NCBI RefSeq assembly: GCF_048544455.1
Contig: NC_133532.1
Span: forward strand, 84,585,156 to 84,649,155
Length of the DNA: 64,000 nucleotides
Direction: 5' to 3'
Source of the DNA: Silene latifolia
Taxonomy: Eukaryota > Streptophyta > Magnoliopsida > Caryophyllales > Caryophyllaceae
The position numbers were made by a program, and so were the translations under genes. Position 1 is the stretch's first letter; each line of letters begins with the position of its first letter. The notes below the pieces were generated by a model. It was not told where the DNA came from and ran no database searches. It saw only the letters and a list, made by a program, of their open reading frames with translations. This document shows positions 46,655 through 56,577 of the stretch, one piece after another.

Positions 46655-48160
46655 TGATACCGTCGTAGAGCACCAAAGATAAATTTATAATTCCAAACTA
46701 CTACTATAGCTAGTGGCAGTCAGGGTCGAACCACAAGGAGGCGATGCAATTAATAGTTGTCAGATTTTAGTCTTAAGGTAATAGTGTGTGGGGGTTTGTT
46801 TTGAGTTGTTCTATAACTAAAGGCAGTAAATGAAAAGTAAACTAACTAAAAGATGAAATCAAATATAAAAAGGGTTCTAAGATGGTCGGTTCGCTATAGT
46901 TTCGGCGGCAGTACACTAGGTAGGTCTAAAACAATCACGTGAGACGGGAAAATAAGAAGTCCTCTCGGTCCATTCTTACAGGTAGCATCTTTCGATCTTA
47001 CTACAAGTCTCTAATATCACTAATACTAACTTTCGTTCTGAAAAGTGATTTAAAAGTCTAAATTAACTTATCTTTTGATCTCATTAATCTAGTCGTCTTA
47101 ATTAGGTAGGCTATCTCCCTTCCCTATCTTTCGATCTTTATTGGGTCGGTCAATTCCTAAACATTCAACTAGTCGCGTGCACTCGATTCGTCAAATATAG
47201 AAATTTAATTAATTAAAACGAAGCAAATCTCTCGTGGCCAGTCGATCGACCAGGGAACCCAGTCGATCGACCATGGCGCGTTTCAGGTCTACTATTCTAA
47301 TGCCGTCTACTTCTACAGATTCCCTACATCCTAGCACAAGAGATTTAGCTACTCATGATTATGGCAAAAACAACAATAAGATTATCGAATAAAGCTAAAG
47401 AATTCATACTTAAATTAACTGGATAAATGATTAACATAAAACGATAATTTGGCTTCGGGAGATCTAACCTAGCAACTCTAAACTATCAGCAAATTAAAGC
47501 AATGAAACTGAATATAAGAACAGAAAAGTACCGTGAAAGGAATTGCAGAGGAGAGATCAAAACCGAATGCAAAAAGAACTTTATTAATGCAAGAATAAAC
47601 TAAACTAATGATTAATGAATTGTATGTAAAGAACTAGATGATAGAACTGGATGATTAAAACTGAAACCTAAGCTGCGTTATATAGGAATACAACGTAGTT
47701 CTTATTTCCCAAAACCTAATTACGATGGGCTTCAAACTTCTCGTTTTTTTAATTTGCGTCAGAGTCACGGTCTGGTCGATCGACCACTAGGACCGGTCGA
47801 TCGACTAACCCTCGCTATACAGTAGCTTCTATATGTCGTGCTCTGGTCGATCGACTATAGGAGGCAGTCGATCGACCACTATAGCTGGTAGTCCGCTTCT
47901 AATTCTTCATAAAATTATCTTTCAGGCCTCGAAATGCGCACCAAGTTTGTTCCTCGTGTAAATAATTAATGTCAAATGCAATGCAAGGTACTCGGGGACG
48001 GATTTAGCTCAATTTCTACTCATTTCCGCATAAATCTGCAATATTACATAAAAATACGAAAGTAGACGAAATGGGGCAAATAGTAGCATAAACTACATAA
48101 TTGAGCTCTGAAATGCGTGTAAAATGAGGTGTAAAACATCATATAAATGACACGCATCAG
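46655..48160 (-). repeat. B-family LTR, left copy
   Basis: 1506 bp, about 20 differences from the right copy. GTCGATCGAC pairs at 47241/47262, 47775/47796 and 47846/47867. TATATAA (minus) at 47678-47684. Confidence 0.92.
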
Positions 48161-48547
48161 GTCACGAGGGTAACAATCCTTTGGCGACTCAAAGAACCGA
48201 TTTGAGATAACTCCCTCTGATCATAGACAAAAGAGATATAATTAAATTTATAAAAAATTTCTTTATCATGTGAGCACACTCAACGGACGCTAAGGATGAT
48301 TTGGGTATGTCCTGTTCTGGGTAGCAAAGTATTTGAAGACTCCGTGTCTGGGTCAAGGTGAAACTGGATTGGATATTTGGAATGTGGAGCTCGGAAATAA
48401 GAGGCTTTGATGAACAAATCTCTGGAGCTTGATTTTTTGGAGTTAAGGCTCGATGGGATTATGGCTTGTAATATGGCTTGGAAATGGAGTCTCGGGCTTG
48501 ATGTAGCCTGAGCATATAAAGGTAGGTTAATTGATGCGGGATCAAGT
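48161..48547. repeat. Duplicate of the B insertion's right flank
   Basis: Matches 55191-55578 with about four substitutions and one indel, beginning with the TSD GGTCA. The match stops at GGGATCAAGT in both copies. Confidence 0.92.
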
Positions 48548-50473
48548 GACACTCACCTAACTACGACCTATAAGAACATGCTTGCAATCTAATATGAAAA
48601 TAATCTCTACAACCGTACATATGCATTCCAACCAATCAAATGACCATGACACATGCCAAGGTAAATATGGATATGTGAGGTATGGGTAAGAAGTGGCTAA
48701 AGTAAATTTGGATAAAAACAGAGTTAAAAGCCAAGCTAGTAACTAAGGGAACCAAATTATAACAACATCCAACTTCTTGCTCAAGTTTAACAATAAAACG
48801 GGTGCTAATAGCAAGCACAAATCTCACAATCTCCGATATAATTGTAATTCCCCAAATGATGATAATAAAGCATGGGAATAAAATCACCAACTAATCAAAA
48901 CTCCAACCATGTGATTTTGTTTTTTCTCTTTTCTCGGGCTTCAGTCGATCGACCATGTAGGTCAGTCGATCGACCGCCCTCTACAGTACAACACTCATTT
49001 TCTTTTTTTTCGAATCATTTTTCTTCTCATTTTTTTCTTTTCAATTCTATTTTTTTTCTTCTTTCTTTCCTTCCTTTTTCATCTTCCCAACATCATCTCA
49101 AAATGAGCATTAGCTACCAAAAACAAAGTAACTATCCCAAGAACATAAACTACTAGCTTGACAAGGGCAGGCTAATTGTAGGATGTAGTTAACGGGACAA
49201 AAAAGGCTATTTCTGGCAGTGTGGAGCTTATGGGCAAAATGAATAAGGAAACCTCTTCCACATGTGTCAACTAACCACAAACCGAATGCATACAGGTATT
49301 AAGCAGATTAAGTTCATATTTATGCATTATGCATATTTATGTAACATGTCTCATAAGGAGTAACTACTCACATCCTAGATGAACTGGCCATGAATGACAC
49401 CAGTTATAGGCTCTAAATCTCAGAAACATAAGTAGTTTGCCAAAAATCTAAGTCAAGTTTAAAGTTCAGCAAGAAATAACGAAAACTCGTAGACTATGCA
49501 TATGATTCTACTAATAACATGTTAATTAGCAAGGCTTAGGCAAAAACAGATGAAAATGCAATGTCATCATTGATATACTACCGTTCCGACTCGACCTATA
49601 TGCTAAAATAAACGTGAAATTTTTCAATTTTTTTTGAATTTTTGTATATATATAGGAAATGAAATAAACAATGCAAACAAAATAATTAAACGTGAATGCA
49701 AAAACATATGAATGCAATGCAAAACCCTTCCCCAAACCAAATCACACAATGTCCCCATTGTGCAAAATCATATAATGAAATAAAAGGGAAACGGGAATTT
49801 TGCGATAAATAACTAAATAAGACATGAAGTAAGGACTCGGAAACTCACAAGACTTTAAGCGCAGCAAAAGGAAACCTCTCCAAACCAGCGTGAGCTAGGA
49901 GGTTTCAGTAGCCAGCAGTGCTACCTAAAAGTACCTGAAAAGACAAACAAAAGTACCGTGCGTAAATCCGAGAAAATAATTTATTAAACGCAAAATTATG
50001 TGTAAAGTAAAGAAACGGAAGAAAACAGAAAGGAGTCGGAGAATAAAGTGGAGAAAAGACTCCCTCAACTCCGCAAATCGACCAAACACAGCAGGGGAAT
50101 GATCGAAAACAGGTACAACAGCGCTGGGCGGTCGATCGACCACAACACCCAGTCGATCGACCAGAGTGAACAGGAACAAAAGCTCCTGGAATTCTCAGCT
50201 CAGTCGATCGACCATAGGAGGCAGTCGATCGACTGGAAAACCTGCTGTAAGTTCTGATTTTCTTCAAATTACCTCAATAAATTGAGCCAATATGGTCTAT
50301 AAACCTGCAAATGCACATAATAACGCGCCCAAAATTGCGCAAAACCCAAAGTAACCGTCTAAAGTATTTAAAATCCTAAACAAACTTATTAAAAATGCGA
50401 AGTCTCGCGCACACAAAAGCAATAAAAAGTCTAAAAGCAATAAAATGAATGATTTTGAAAAGGTCTTAATCAA
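48548..50473 (-). other. Element B 3' noncoding region (truncated)
   Basis: No ORF of note. On the minus strand it contains a GGGACATTGTGTGATTTGG block leading to TTTGGGGAAGGG (49728-49762), like the conserved block of Athila interiors. GTCGATCGAC pairs lie at 48944/48965, 50131/50152 and 50203/50224. The T-rich stretch 48996-49080 is low complexity. The LTR-proximal PPT is missing. Confidence 0.6.
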
Positions 50474-53400
50474 CTAATAGTTGATCAAGAATGGCCACGG
50501 AATGGCCCACTTGCTCGGCTTCTGGCTACAAGAAGTAGCCTCTACCGTGCTCATCTCCTCAGCTGCACTCTTCTCAACTCCAACATCCGCAGAACTCAAC
50601 GGATCAACAGCTTCAACATCTTCCCAAGCAATGACCTCTTCTGGCTCATCAAAATCCAAGTCGGACTCCGTCACTTTGACTGGCTCCTCATCAGGCTCCT
50701 CATCTGTGCCATAGCTAAGACATCCTAGACCGCCTCTTTGAACGATTGGCTCCTTCACAGCTGGAGCAACATGCGGCTCTTCCTTCCCCAAACCAGCTCC
50801 TGCAATATCCAAAACAGAAGAATATTCCTCCAATTCGCTCCCAATCTGGGGCGGAGGTGTTACAACAGGAATAGGCATAGAGGCAGGCATGTCAGAAAGC
50901 ACAAAATAGGATTTCTTTTCAGAAACCGTATTACAAGTGACTGGCCACATGGGGTCTTTCTTCTTAGCTGTCTGGGCAAAGACAATGGAATGCTTCCCTA
51001 CTTTGAAGGTCAAAGTCCCTGAACCAACATCTATAACTGCACCAGCAGTGTGCAGGAATGGTCTACCCAGAATGATAGGAATGTGGGCATCCTCGGGCAT
51101 ATCTAGTACAACGAAGTTAACAGGGAAAAAGAACTTCCCTATTTGCACAGGAATATCCTCTAAGACTCCTATAGGCTGGACCGCAGAACGACCAGCCATC
51201 TGTACTGTCATGTTGGTAACTACAAACCTAGTCAATTTCAACTTCCTAGCAAGACTCAAAGGCATGACACTAATGCTGGCTCCTAGGTCACACAAGGCCT
51301 TCTCAATAGAAAAGGTGCCAATACTACATGGGACTGAAAAGCTACCTGGGTCTTCTAGCTTATGAGGTGCAGTATGGGTCAAATAAGAACACGACTCCTC
51401 AGTTAGTGCGACAGATTGCACAGTTTCAAGTGACTTCTTTTTAGACAAAAGTTGCTTCATAAATTTCATGTAAGAAGGCACTTGATTAACTAACTCAAGA
51501 AAAGGAACTTGTACATTTAAGCTACGAATAACATTTTCAAATTTGTTAAACGATACCTGTTCCTTCGTCGGCACCAATCTCTCCAGATAAGGGGCTGTAA
51601 GAAGTAACTTAGCCCTCTTCTCTAGGTCTCTCACACCGGCGTCAGTGGATTTAGGCTGAAAATCCACTACCTTCTCCTTGTTGTAGCTTGACCCTTCTTC
51701 AGACCATCTCAAAAATGAACCATTAATCGTCATCGGGTCATACTTTGGAACTGGAACTGACCCATCAGCATTTGGGTCTTGCCTCAATATTTTCGGAGTA
51801 GTCGTACCCCGAAACAAGTGGTCCCTCAAGTTATTTGGCATTGGAGGACGAAACGACTCACCATCAGCAGCGTAGTCAGTCGATCGACCATGCATGTCAG
51901 TCGATCGACTGACTTCTACAGGAACAATAGCTGTGTCACTTCGCGGACTGGTCGATCGACTGGGTATGTCAGTCGATCGACTGACATACCTGCTAATCGT
52001 CTTTTTCTTGCTATTATTCGTTACAGCCTTATTCTTACTTGGTTCCGCCTCATCTTTTTCAGTGACATCTTCAACCATAGCGGGCCCATCGAGTGTAGAC
52101 CCACTCCTCAAAGTAATAGCATTAAGGGTCTCCTTTTGATCAGTCTGCGATGGTAAATGCCCCGGAGCTCGAGTTGCACTCTTGCTAGCCAATTGAGCAA
52201 TTTGGCTCTCCAACATCTTCATCCCGGCCTCTCTAACTTGAGACTCTTTCTGCAACATATTTTTCAATTCGGCAAATTCGGAGCCTTGGGACTGCTGCTG
52301 CTGAGGAACATACGGAGGCTTTTGATATGGCTGCTGCTGCTTATGAGGGGGCACATAATTCTGCTGCTGCTGCTGCTGCTGCTGTGGAGGTGGAGTCGGA
52401 TTTAAGACATTTTGGCTACTCCACCTCAAGTTTGGATGGACATTCGGCTCAAAATAAGTGTTTGTCTGCCTATAATGTTGAAAGGCAGTACAAGACTCAT
52501 AGGAAATGCTGCAGTTGTCTGAAACATGTCCTTCTACTCCACATCTCTTGCAGACGAAAGGACCGTCTGAAACAGCATTCACATGATAGATCCCTCCTTT
52601 TGAAGCTCCTCCCAACTCGTACTTATCAAATCTCGCCGTAAGAGCCTCTAATGCAGCTACAGAGGGGGATTCAGCACTCCTCCTTTGATTTCCCCTGGAA
52701 TTTCCATACTCAGCTTTATGGGTGGCCAAATCATCAATAATTTTCCACCCCTTAGTCTCTCCAACATTCTCCTGGAATCTACCATTAGCTGCCGCATCCA
52801 GGATAGCCCTCTGATTGTCGTAAAGCCCATTATAAAATTGATTGCATAGGCTCCATTTCTCGAACCCATGGTGCGGAATAGTTCGCACCAACTTCTTGAA
52901 ACGGACCCACGCCTCATGAAAATTCTCATCATGTCCCTGTTTAAAGCTCGTGATCTGAGCTCTAATGGCATTCGTCTTCGAGGCAGAGAAATATTTCTTG
53001 TAGAATGCCAGGGCCAGCGACTTCCAATCAGTAATCCCGTTAGCAGCTCGATCCAGGTCTCGGTACCACTCCCTTGCAGCATCACGAAGAGAGAATATGA
53101 ACATAGTCTCCTTCACCTGGTCCTGGGTCACACCAGTTGTTGGGGGTATGGAACAACAATAATCAATGAATGTCTCCATATGTTTGGCTGCATCTTCATT
53201 TGCAGCTCCCCCGAATTGGTTTCTCTCAACCAAGTTGATATAGGACGGCTTCGGCTCAAATTTTCTATCCGTCCCTCGTAATGCGAATCCCTTATAGAGA
53301 TTCTCAGCTGTCGGCTCAGAGTGACTGGCTATACTCGCTTCTTCAGCCATGTCTGGAGATGTGACGGTCTCAGCTGAAGAAGTAGAAATAGGTGATGAAG

Positions 53401-53557
53401 GTGGATCCTCCTCGAATAGCTCATTCTCGTAGTAACTAGACAGAATACTCAGCTCTTCCTCTATCGGCAATACTCTAGATGATCGTCTCAACTCACGCAA
53501 AGTCTTCTCAATCTCAGGATTGAACGGTAGTAATTCACCACCCTGTGACCTGCGCAT
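50474..53557 (-). CDS. Athila-like Gag-protease polyprotein, intact
   Basis: 1027 codons with no break. The start MRRSQGGELLPFNPEIEK lies about 100 bp after the PBS. Residues about 100-275 are the Retrotrans_gag-like capsid region (REWYRDLDRA, FHEAWVRFKKLVRTIPHHG). A zinc knuckle CKRCGVEGHVSDNC is near residue 335, with Gln-rich tracts at about 395-425. Residues about 529-562 contain the heptad-spaced RST repeats encoded by GTCGATCGAC pairs. A retropepsin follows (ALCDLGASISVMP near 757, IILGRPFL near 835), then an acidic tail and a stop. No RT frame follows. Gag and PR can in principle package and mature the RNA; RT and integrase must come from elsewhere. Expression and activity are not shown. 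Confidence 0.9.
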   Translation of the reverse strand: MRRSQGGELLPFNPEIEKTLRELRRSSRVLPIEEELSILSSYYENELFEEDPPSSPISTSSAETVTSPDMAEEASIASHSEPTAENLYKGFALRGTDRKFEPKPSYINLVERNQFGGAANEDAAKHMETFIDYCCSIPPTTGVTQDQVKETMFIFSLRDAAREWYRDLDRAANGITDWKSLALAFYKKYFSASKTNAIRAQITSFKQGHDENFHEAWVRFKKLVRTIPHHGFEKWSLCNQFYNGLYDNQRAILDAAANGRFQENVGETKGWKIIDDLATHKAEYGNSRGNQRRSAESPSVAALEALTARFDKYELGGASKGGIYHVNAVSDGPFVCKRCGVEGHVSDNCSISYESCTAFQHYRQTNTYFEPNVHPNLRWSSQNVLNPTPPPQQQQQQQQNYVPPHKQQQPYQKPPYVPQQQQSQGSEFAELKNMLQKESQVREAGMKMLESQIAQLASKSATRAPGHLPSQTDQKETLNAITLRSGSTLDGPAMVEDVTEKDEAEPSKNKAVTNNSKKKTISRYVSRSTDIPSRSTSPRSDTAIVPVEVSRSTDMHGRSTDYAADGESFRPPMPNNLRDHLFRGTTTPKILRQDPNADGSVPVPKYDPMTINGSFLRWSEEGSSYNKEKVVDFQPKSTDAGVRDLEKRAKLLLTAPYLERLVPTKEQVSFNKFENVIRSLNVQVPFLELVNQVPSYMKFMKQLLSKKKSLETVQSVALTEESCSYLTHTAPHKLEDPGSFSVPCSIGTFSIEKALCDLGASISVMPLSLARKLKLTRFVVTNMTVQMAGRSAVQPIGVLEDIPVQIGKFFFPVNFVVLDMPEDAHIPIILGRPFLHTAGAVIDVGSGTLTFKVGKHSIVFAQTAKKKDPMWPVTCNTVSEKKSYFVLSDMPASMPIPVVTPPPQIGSELEEYSSVLDIAGAGLGKEEPHVAPAVKEPIVQRGGLGCLSYGTDEEPDEEPVKVTESDLDFDEPEEVIAWEDVEAVDPLSSADVGVEKSAAEEMSTVEATSCSQKPSKWAIPWPFLINY
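51879..51981. repeat. GTCGATCGAC quartet inside the gag ORF
   Basis: Decamers start at 51879, 51900, 51951 and 51972, that is 21 bp within pairs and 72 bp between pairs. The link contains TACAGGAACAATAGC, resembling ACAGTAGC between the LTR pairs. Confidence 0.92.
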
Positions 53558-53660
53558 AAGAGGAAACTACAAGTAGAATATGAGAATACTTTAAGGAACA
53601 TATGTCCCTTAAACTAAAAGAAAGACTAAAAATAAAACAACTAATAATTTTAAACAATTG

Positions 53661-53680
53661 CCTCCCCGGCAACGGCGCCA
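53661..53680 (-). other. Primer binding site of element B (tRNA-Asp type)
   Basis: Minus strand TGGCGCCGTTGCCGGGGAGG, five bases from the LTR end. This is the classic Athila PBS. Confidence 0.9.
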
Positions 53681-53685
53681 AAATT

Positions 53686-55190
53686 TGATACCGTTGTAGA
53701 GCACCAAAGATAAATTTATAATTCCAAACTACTACTATAGCTAGTGGCAGTCAGGGTCGAACCACAAGGAGGCGATGCAATTAATAGTTGTCTGATTTTA
53801 GTCTTAAGGTAATAGTGTGTGGGGGTTTGTTTTGAGTTGTTCTATAACTAAAGGCAGTAAATGAAAAGTAAACTAACTAAAAGATGAAATCAAATATAAA
53901 AAGGGTGCTAAGATGGTCGGTTCACTATAGTTTCGGCGGCAGTACACTAGGTAGGTCTAAAACAATTACGTGAGACGGGAAAATAAGAAGTCCTCTCGGT
54001 CCATTCTTACAGGTAGCATCTTTCGATCTTACTACAGGTCCCTAATATCACTAATACTAACTTTCGTTCTGAAAAGTGATTTAAAAGTCTAAATTAACTT
54101 ATCTTTCGATCTCATTAATCTAGTCGTCTTAATTAGGTAGGCTATCTCCCTTCCCTATCTTTCGATCTTTATTGGGTCGGTCAATTCCTAAACATTCAAC
54201 TAGTCGCGTGCACTCGATTCGTCAAATATAGAAATTTAATTAATTAAAACGAAGCAAATCTCTCGTGGCCAGTCGATTGACCAGGGAACCCAGTCGATCG
54301 ACCATGGCGCGTTTCAGGTCTACTATTCTAATGCCGCCTACTTCTACAGATTCCCTACATCCTAGCACAAGGGATTTAGCTACTCATGATTATGGCAAAA
54401 ACAACAATAAGATTATCGAATAAAGCTAAAGAATTCATACTTAAATTAACTGGATAAATGATTAACTTAAAACGATAATTTGGCTTCGAGAGATCTAACC
54501 TAGCAACTCTAAACTATCAGCAAATTAAAGCAATGAAACTGAATATAAGAACAGAAAAGTACCGTGAAAGGAATTGCAGAGGAGAGATCAAAACCGAATG
54601 CAAAAAGAACTTTATTAATGCAAGAATAAACTAAACTAATGATTAATGAATTGTATGTAAAGAACTAGATGATAGAACTGGATGATTAAAACTGAAACCC
54701 AAGCTGCGTTATATAGGAATACAACGTAGTTCTTATTTCCCAAAACCTAATTACGATGGGCTTCAAACTTCTCGTTCTTTTAATTTGCGTCAGAGTCACG
54801 GTCTGGTCGATCGACCACTAGGACCGGTCGATCGACTAACCCTCGCTATACAGTAGCTTCTGTATGTCGTGCTCTGGTCGATCGACTATAGGAGGCAGTC
54901 GATCGACCACTATAGCTGGTAGTCCGCTTCTAATTCTTCATAAAATTATCTTTCAGGCCTCGAAATGCGCACCAAGTTCGTTCCTCGTGTAAATACTTCA
55001 TGTCAAATGCAATGCAAGGTACTCGGGGACGGATTTAGCTCAATTTCTACTCATTTCCGCATAAATCTGCAATATTACATAAAAATACGAAAGTAGACGA
55101 AATGGGGCAAATAGTAGCATAAACTACATAATTGAGCTCTGAAATGCGTGTAAAATGAGGTGTAAAACATCATATAAATGACACGCATCA
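53686..55190 (-). repeat. B-family LTR, right copy (structural 5' LTR)
   Basis: 1505 bp, adjoining the PBS. GTCGATCGAC pairs at 54806/54827 and 54877/54898. At 54272/54293 the first member is GTCGATTGAC, a CpG-type change. TATATAA (minus) at 54709-54715. Confidence 0.92.
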
Positions 55191-55578
55191 GGTCACGAGG
55201 GTAACAATCCTTTGGCGACTCAAAGAACCGATTTGAGATAACTCCCTCTGATCATAGACAAAAGAGATATAATTAAATTTATAAAAAATTTCTTTATCAT
55301 GTGAGCACACTCAACGGACCCTAAAGATGATTTGGGTATGTCCTGTTCTGGGTAGCAAAGTATTTGAAGACTCCGTGTCTGGGTCAAGGTGAAACTGGAT
55401 TGGATATTTGGAATGTGGAGCTCGGAAATAAGAGGCTTTGATGAACAAATCTCTGGAGCTTGATTTTGTGGAGTTAAGGCTCGATGGGATTATGGCTTGT
55501 AATATGGCTTGGAAATGGAGTCTCGGTCTTGATGTAGCCTGAGCATATAAAGGTAGGTTAATTGATGCGGGATCAAGT
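55191..55578. repeat. Right flank of element B, also present at 48161-48547
   Basis: Original host (element C) sequence next to the insertion; the duplicate ends at GGGATCAAGT. After 55578 the sequence continues as unique C DNA. Confidence 0.85.
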
Positions 55579-56577
55579 TTCGATGTCCTGGCTCTAAAGG
55601 ACGGGTATATTTGACAAGCTTGAGAGGATTCTCAAAATTCCTAACTATCTCCCTGTAACGGTCTCGAGAAGGACTTAGGGTGTGTATAAGGCTAAGTGAG
55701 GGTGCTAGCTGACCATCTTTATTGATGTCTTGATTCTACCCTGAAACTTGATTCTTTATAGACTTCAGCATTATTCTGTTCAGTATTTGATTTCAGGTTT
55801 GTTCTTGATTCAGACTTGGATTCTTGGTCCGGAATATATCTCGGCTTTTTGCTCAGATTCTTGATTCAGGTTTTTGAAGATAACTTTGACTTTGGATATT
55901 GACATTTGACTTGCTTGATTGAGCCTTCTTCTTTTGACTCTTTTGTCTTGGATTACGGGCATAACCGTGACCCTGGATATTGATCTCAGTCATTTCTCTT
56001 GATTGATCCTTTGTCTTTGATCATGGCCCGTATCGTCTTGGATGTGCTTGCTACCATGGATTTCGGTCAGACTAGCACCTTTGGTATGAAAGGGTTGGTC
56101 TTTAGTAAACAGGTTATTTATTGTGGGGAATGGGCTTGCCTTCCGTCATGAATCGTTAACAAGGGAGATTGTCTAGATTTGTCCTAGAATCTCTTGACAT
56201 AGGCCTGTCCTAAATCGGGTATTATAGCAAGAGGTTCCTATTGCCAGACATGGAATAGGTAATAAAAGAACATGGAGTTTCAGATCCTCTACAACTTGGA
56301 ACAAAAACGTCGACTAAGTGCACTCACATCGACTTGGCATGCGTTGTTGTTGTTTGTTTTAAAATGTCTCAAATCAATTCTTGTCGTCATAAGAAAATGG
56401 TAAAGGAAGAGATATAATAGGATATGTGGATTGAAAATTGTACTTTTATTGAAATGAAGAATGAATTTATAGACTCGAGAAGACATGTGACTCGTGGGAC
56501 AGCCCCCAGGTTGTCACTAGGAAATGGAAATGAAAAGAAAGACAAACAGACACTGGAATAATTATAGGAAAGAAAGC
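55579..56577 (-). other. Element C noncoding region
   Basis: No coding seen. Words such as CTTGATT(C)AGG and GACTTGGATT recur at 55740-55960 without a clean period. An AGCCCCCAG word lies at 56502. Confidence 0.5.

Larger units (their letters stand above)
46650..55195 (-). mobile_element. B-family Athila-like Gag-protease-only element, rearranged
   Basis: Outer LTRs 46655-48160 and 53686-55190 with TSD GGTCA at 46650-46654 and 55191-55195. The minus-strand interior has a tRNA-Asp PBS, an intact gag-protease ORF and noncoding DNA, with no RT or integrase. It is odd that the left LTR is followed not by a PPT but by GGTCACGAGG and a 387-bp copy of the host sequence that also follows the right LTR. 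The structure is therefore not a simple insertion. Confidence 0.8.
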
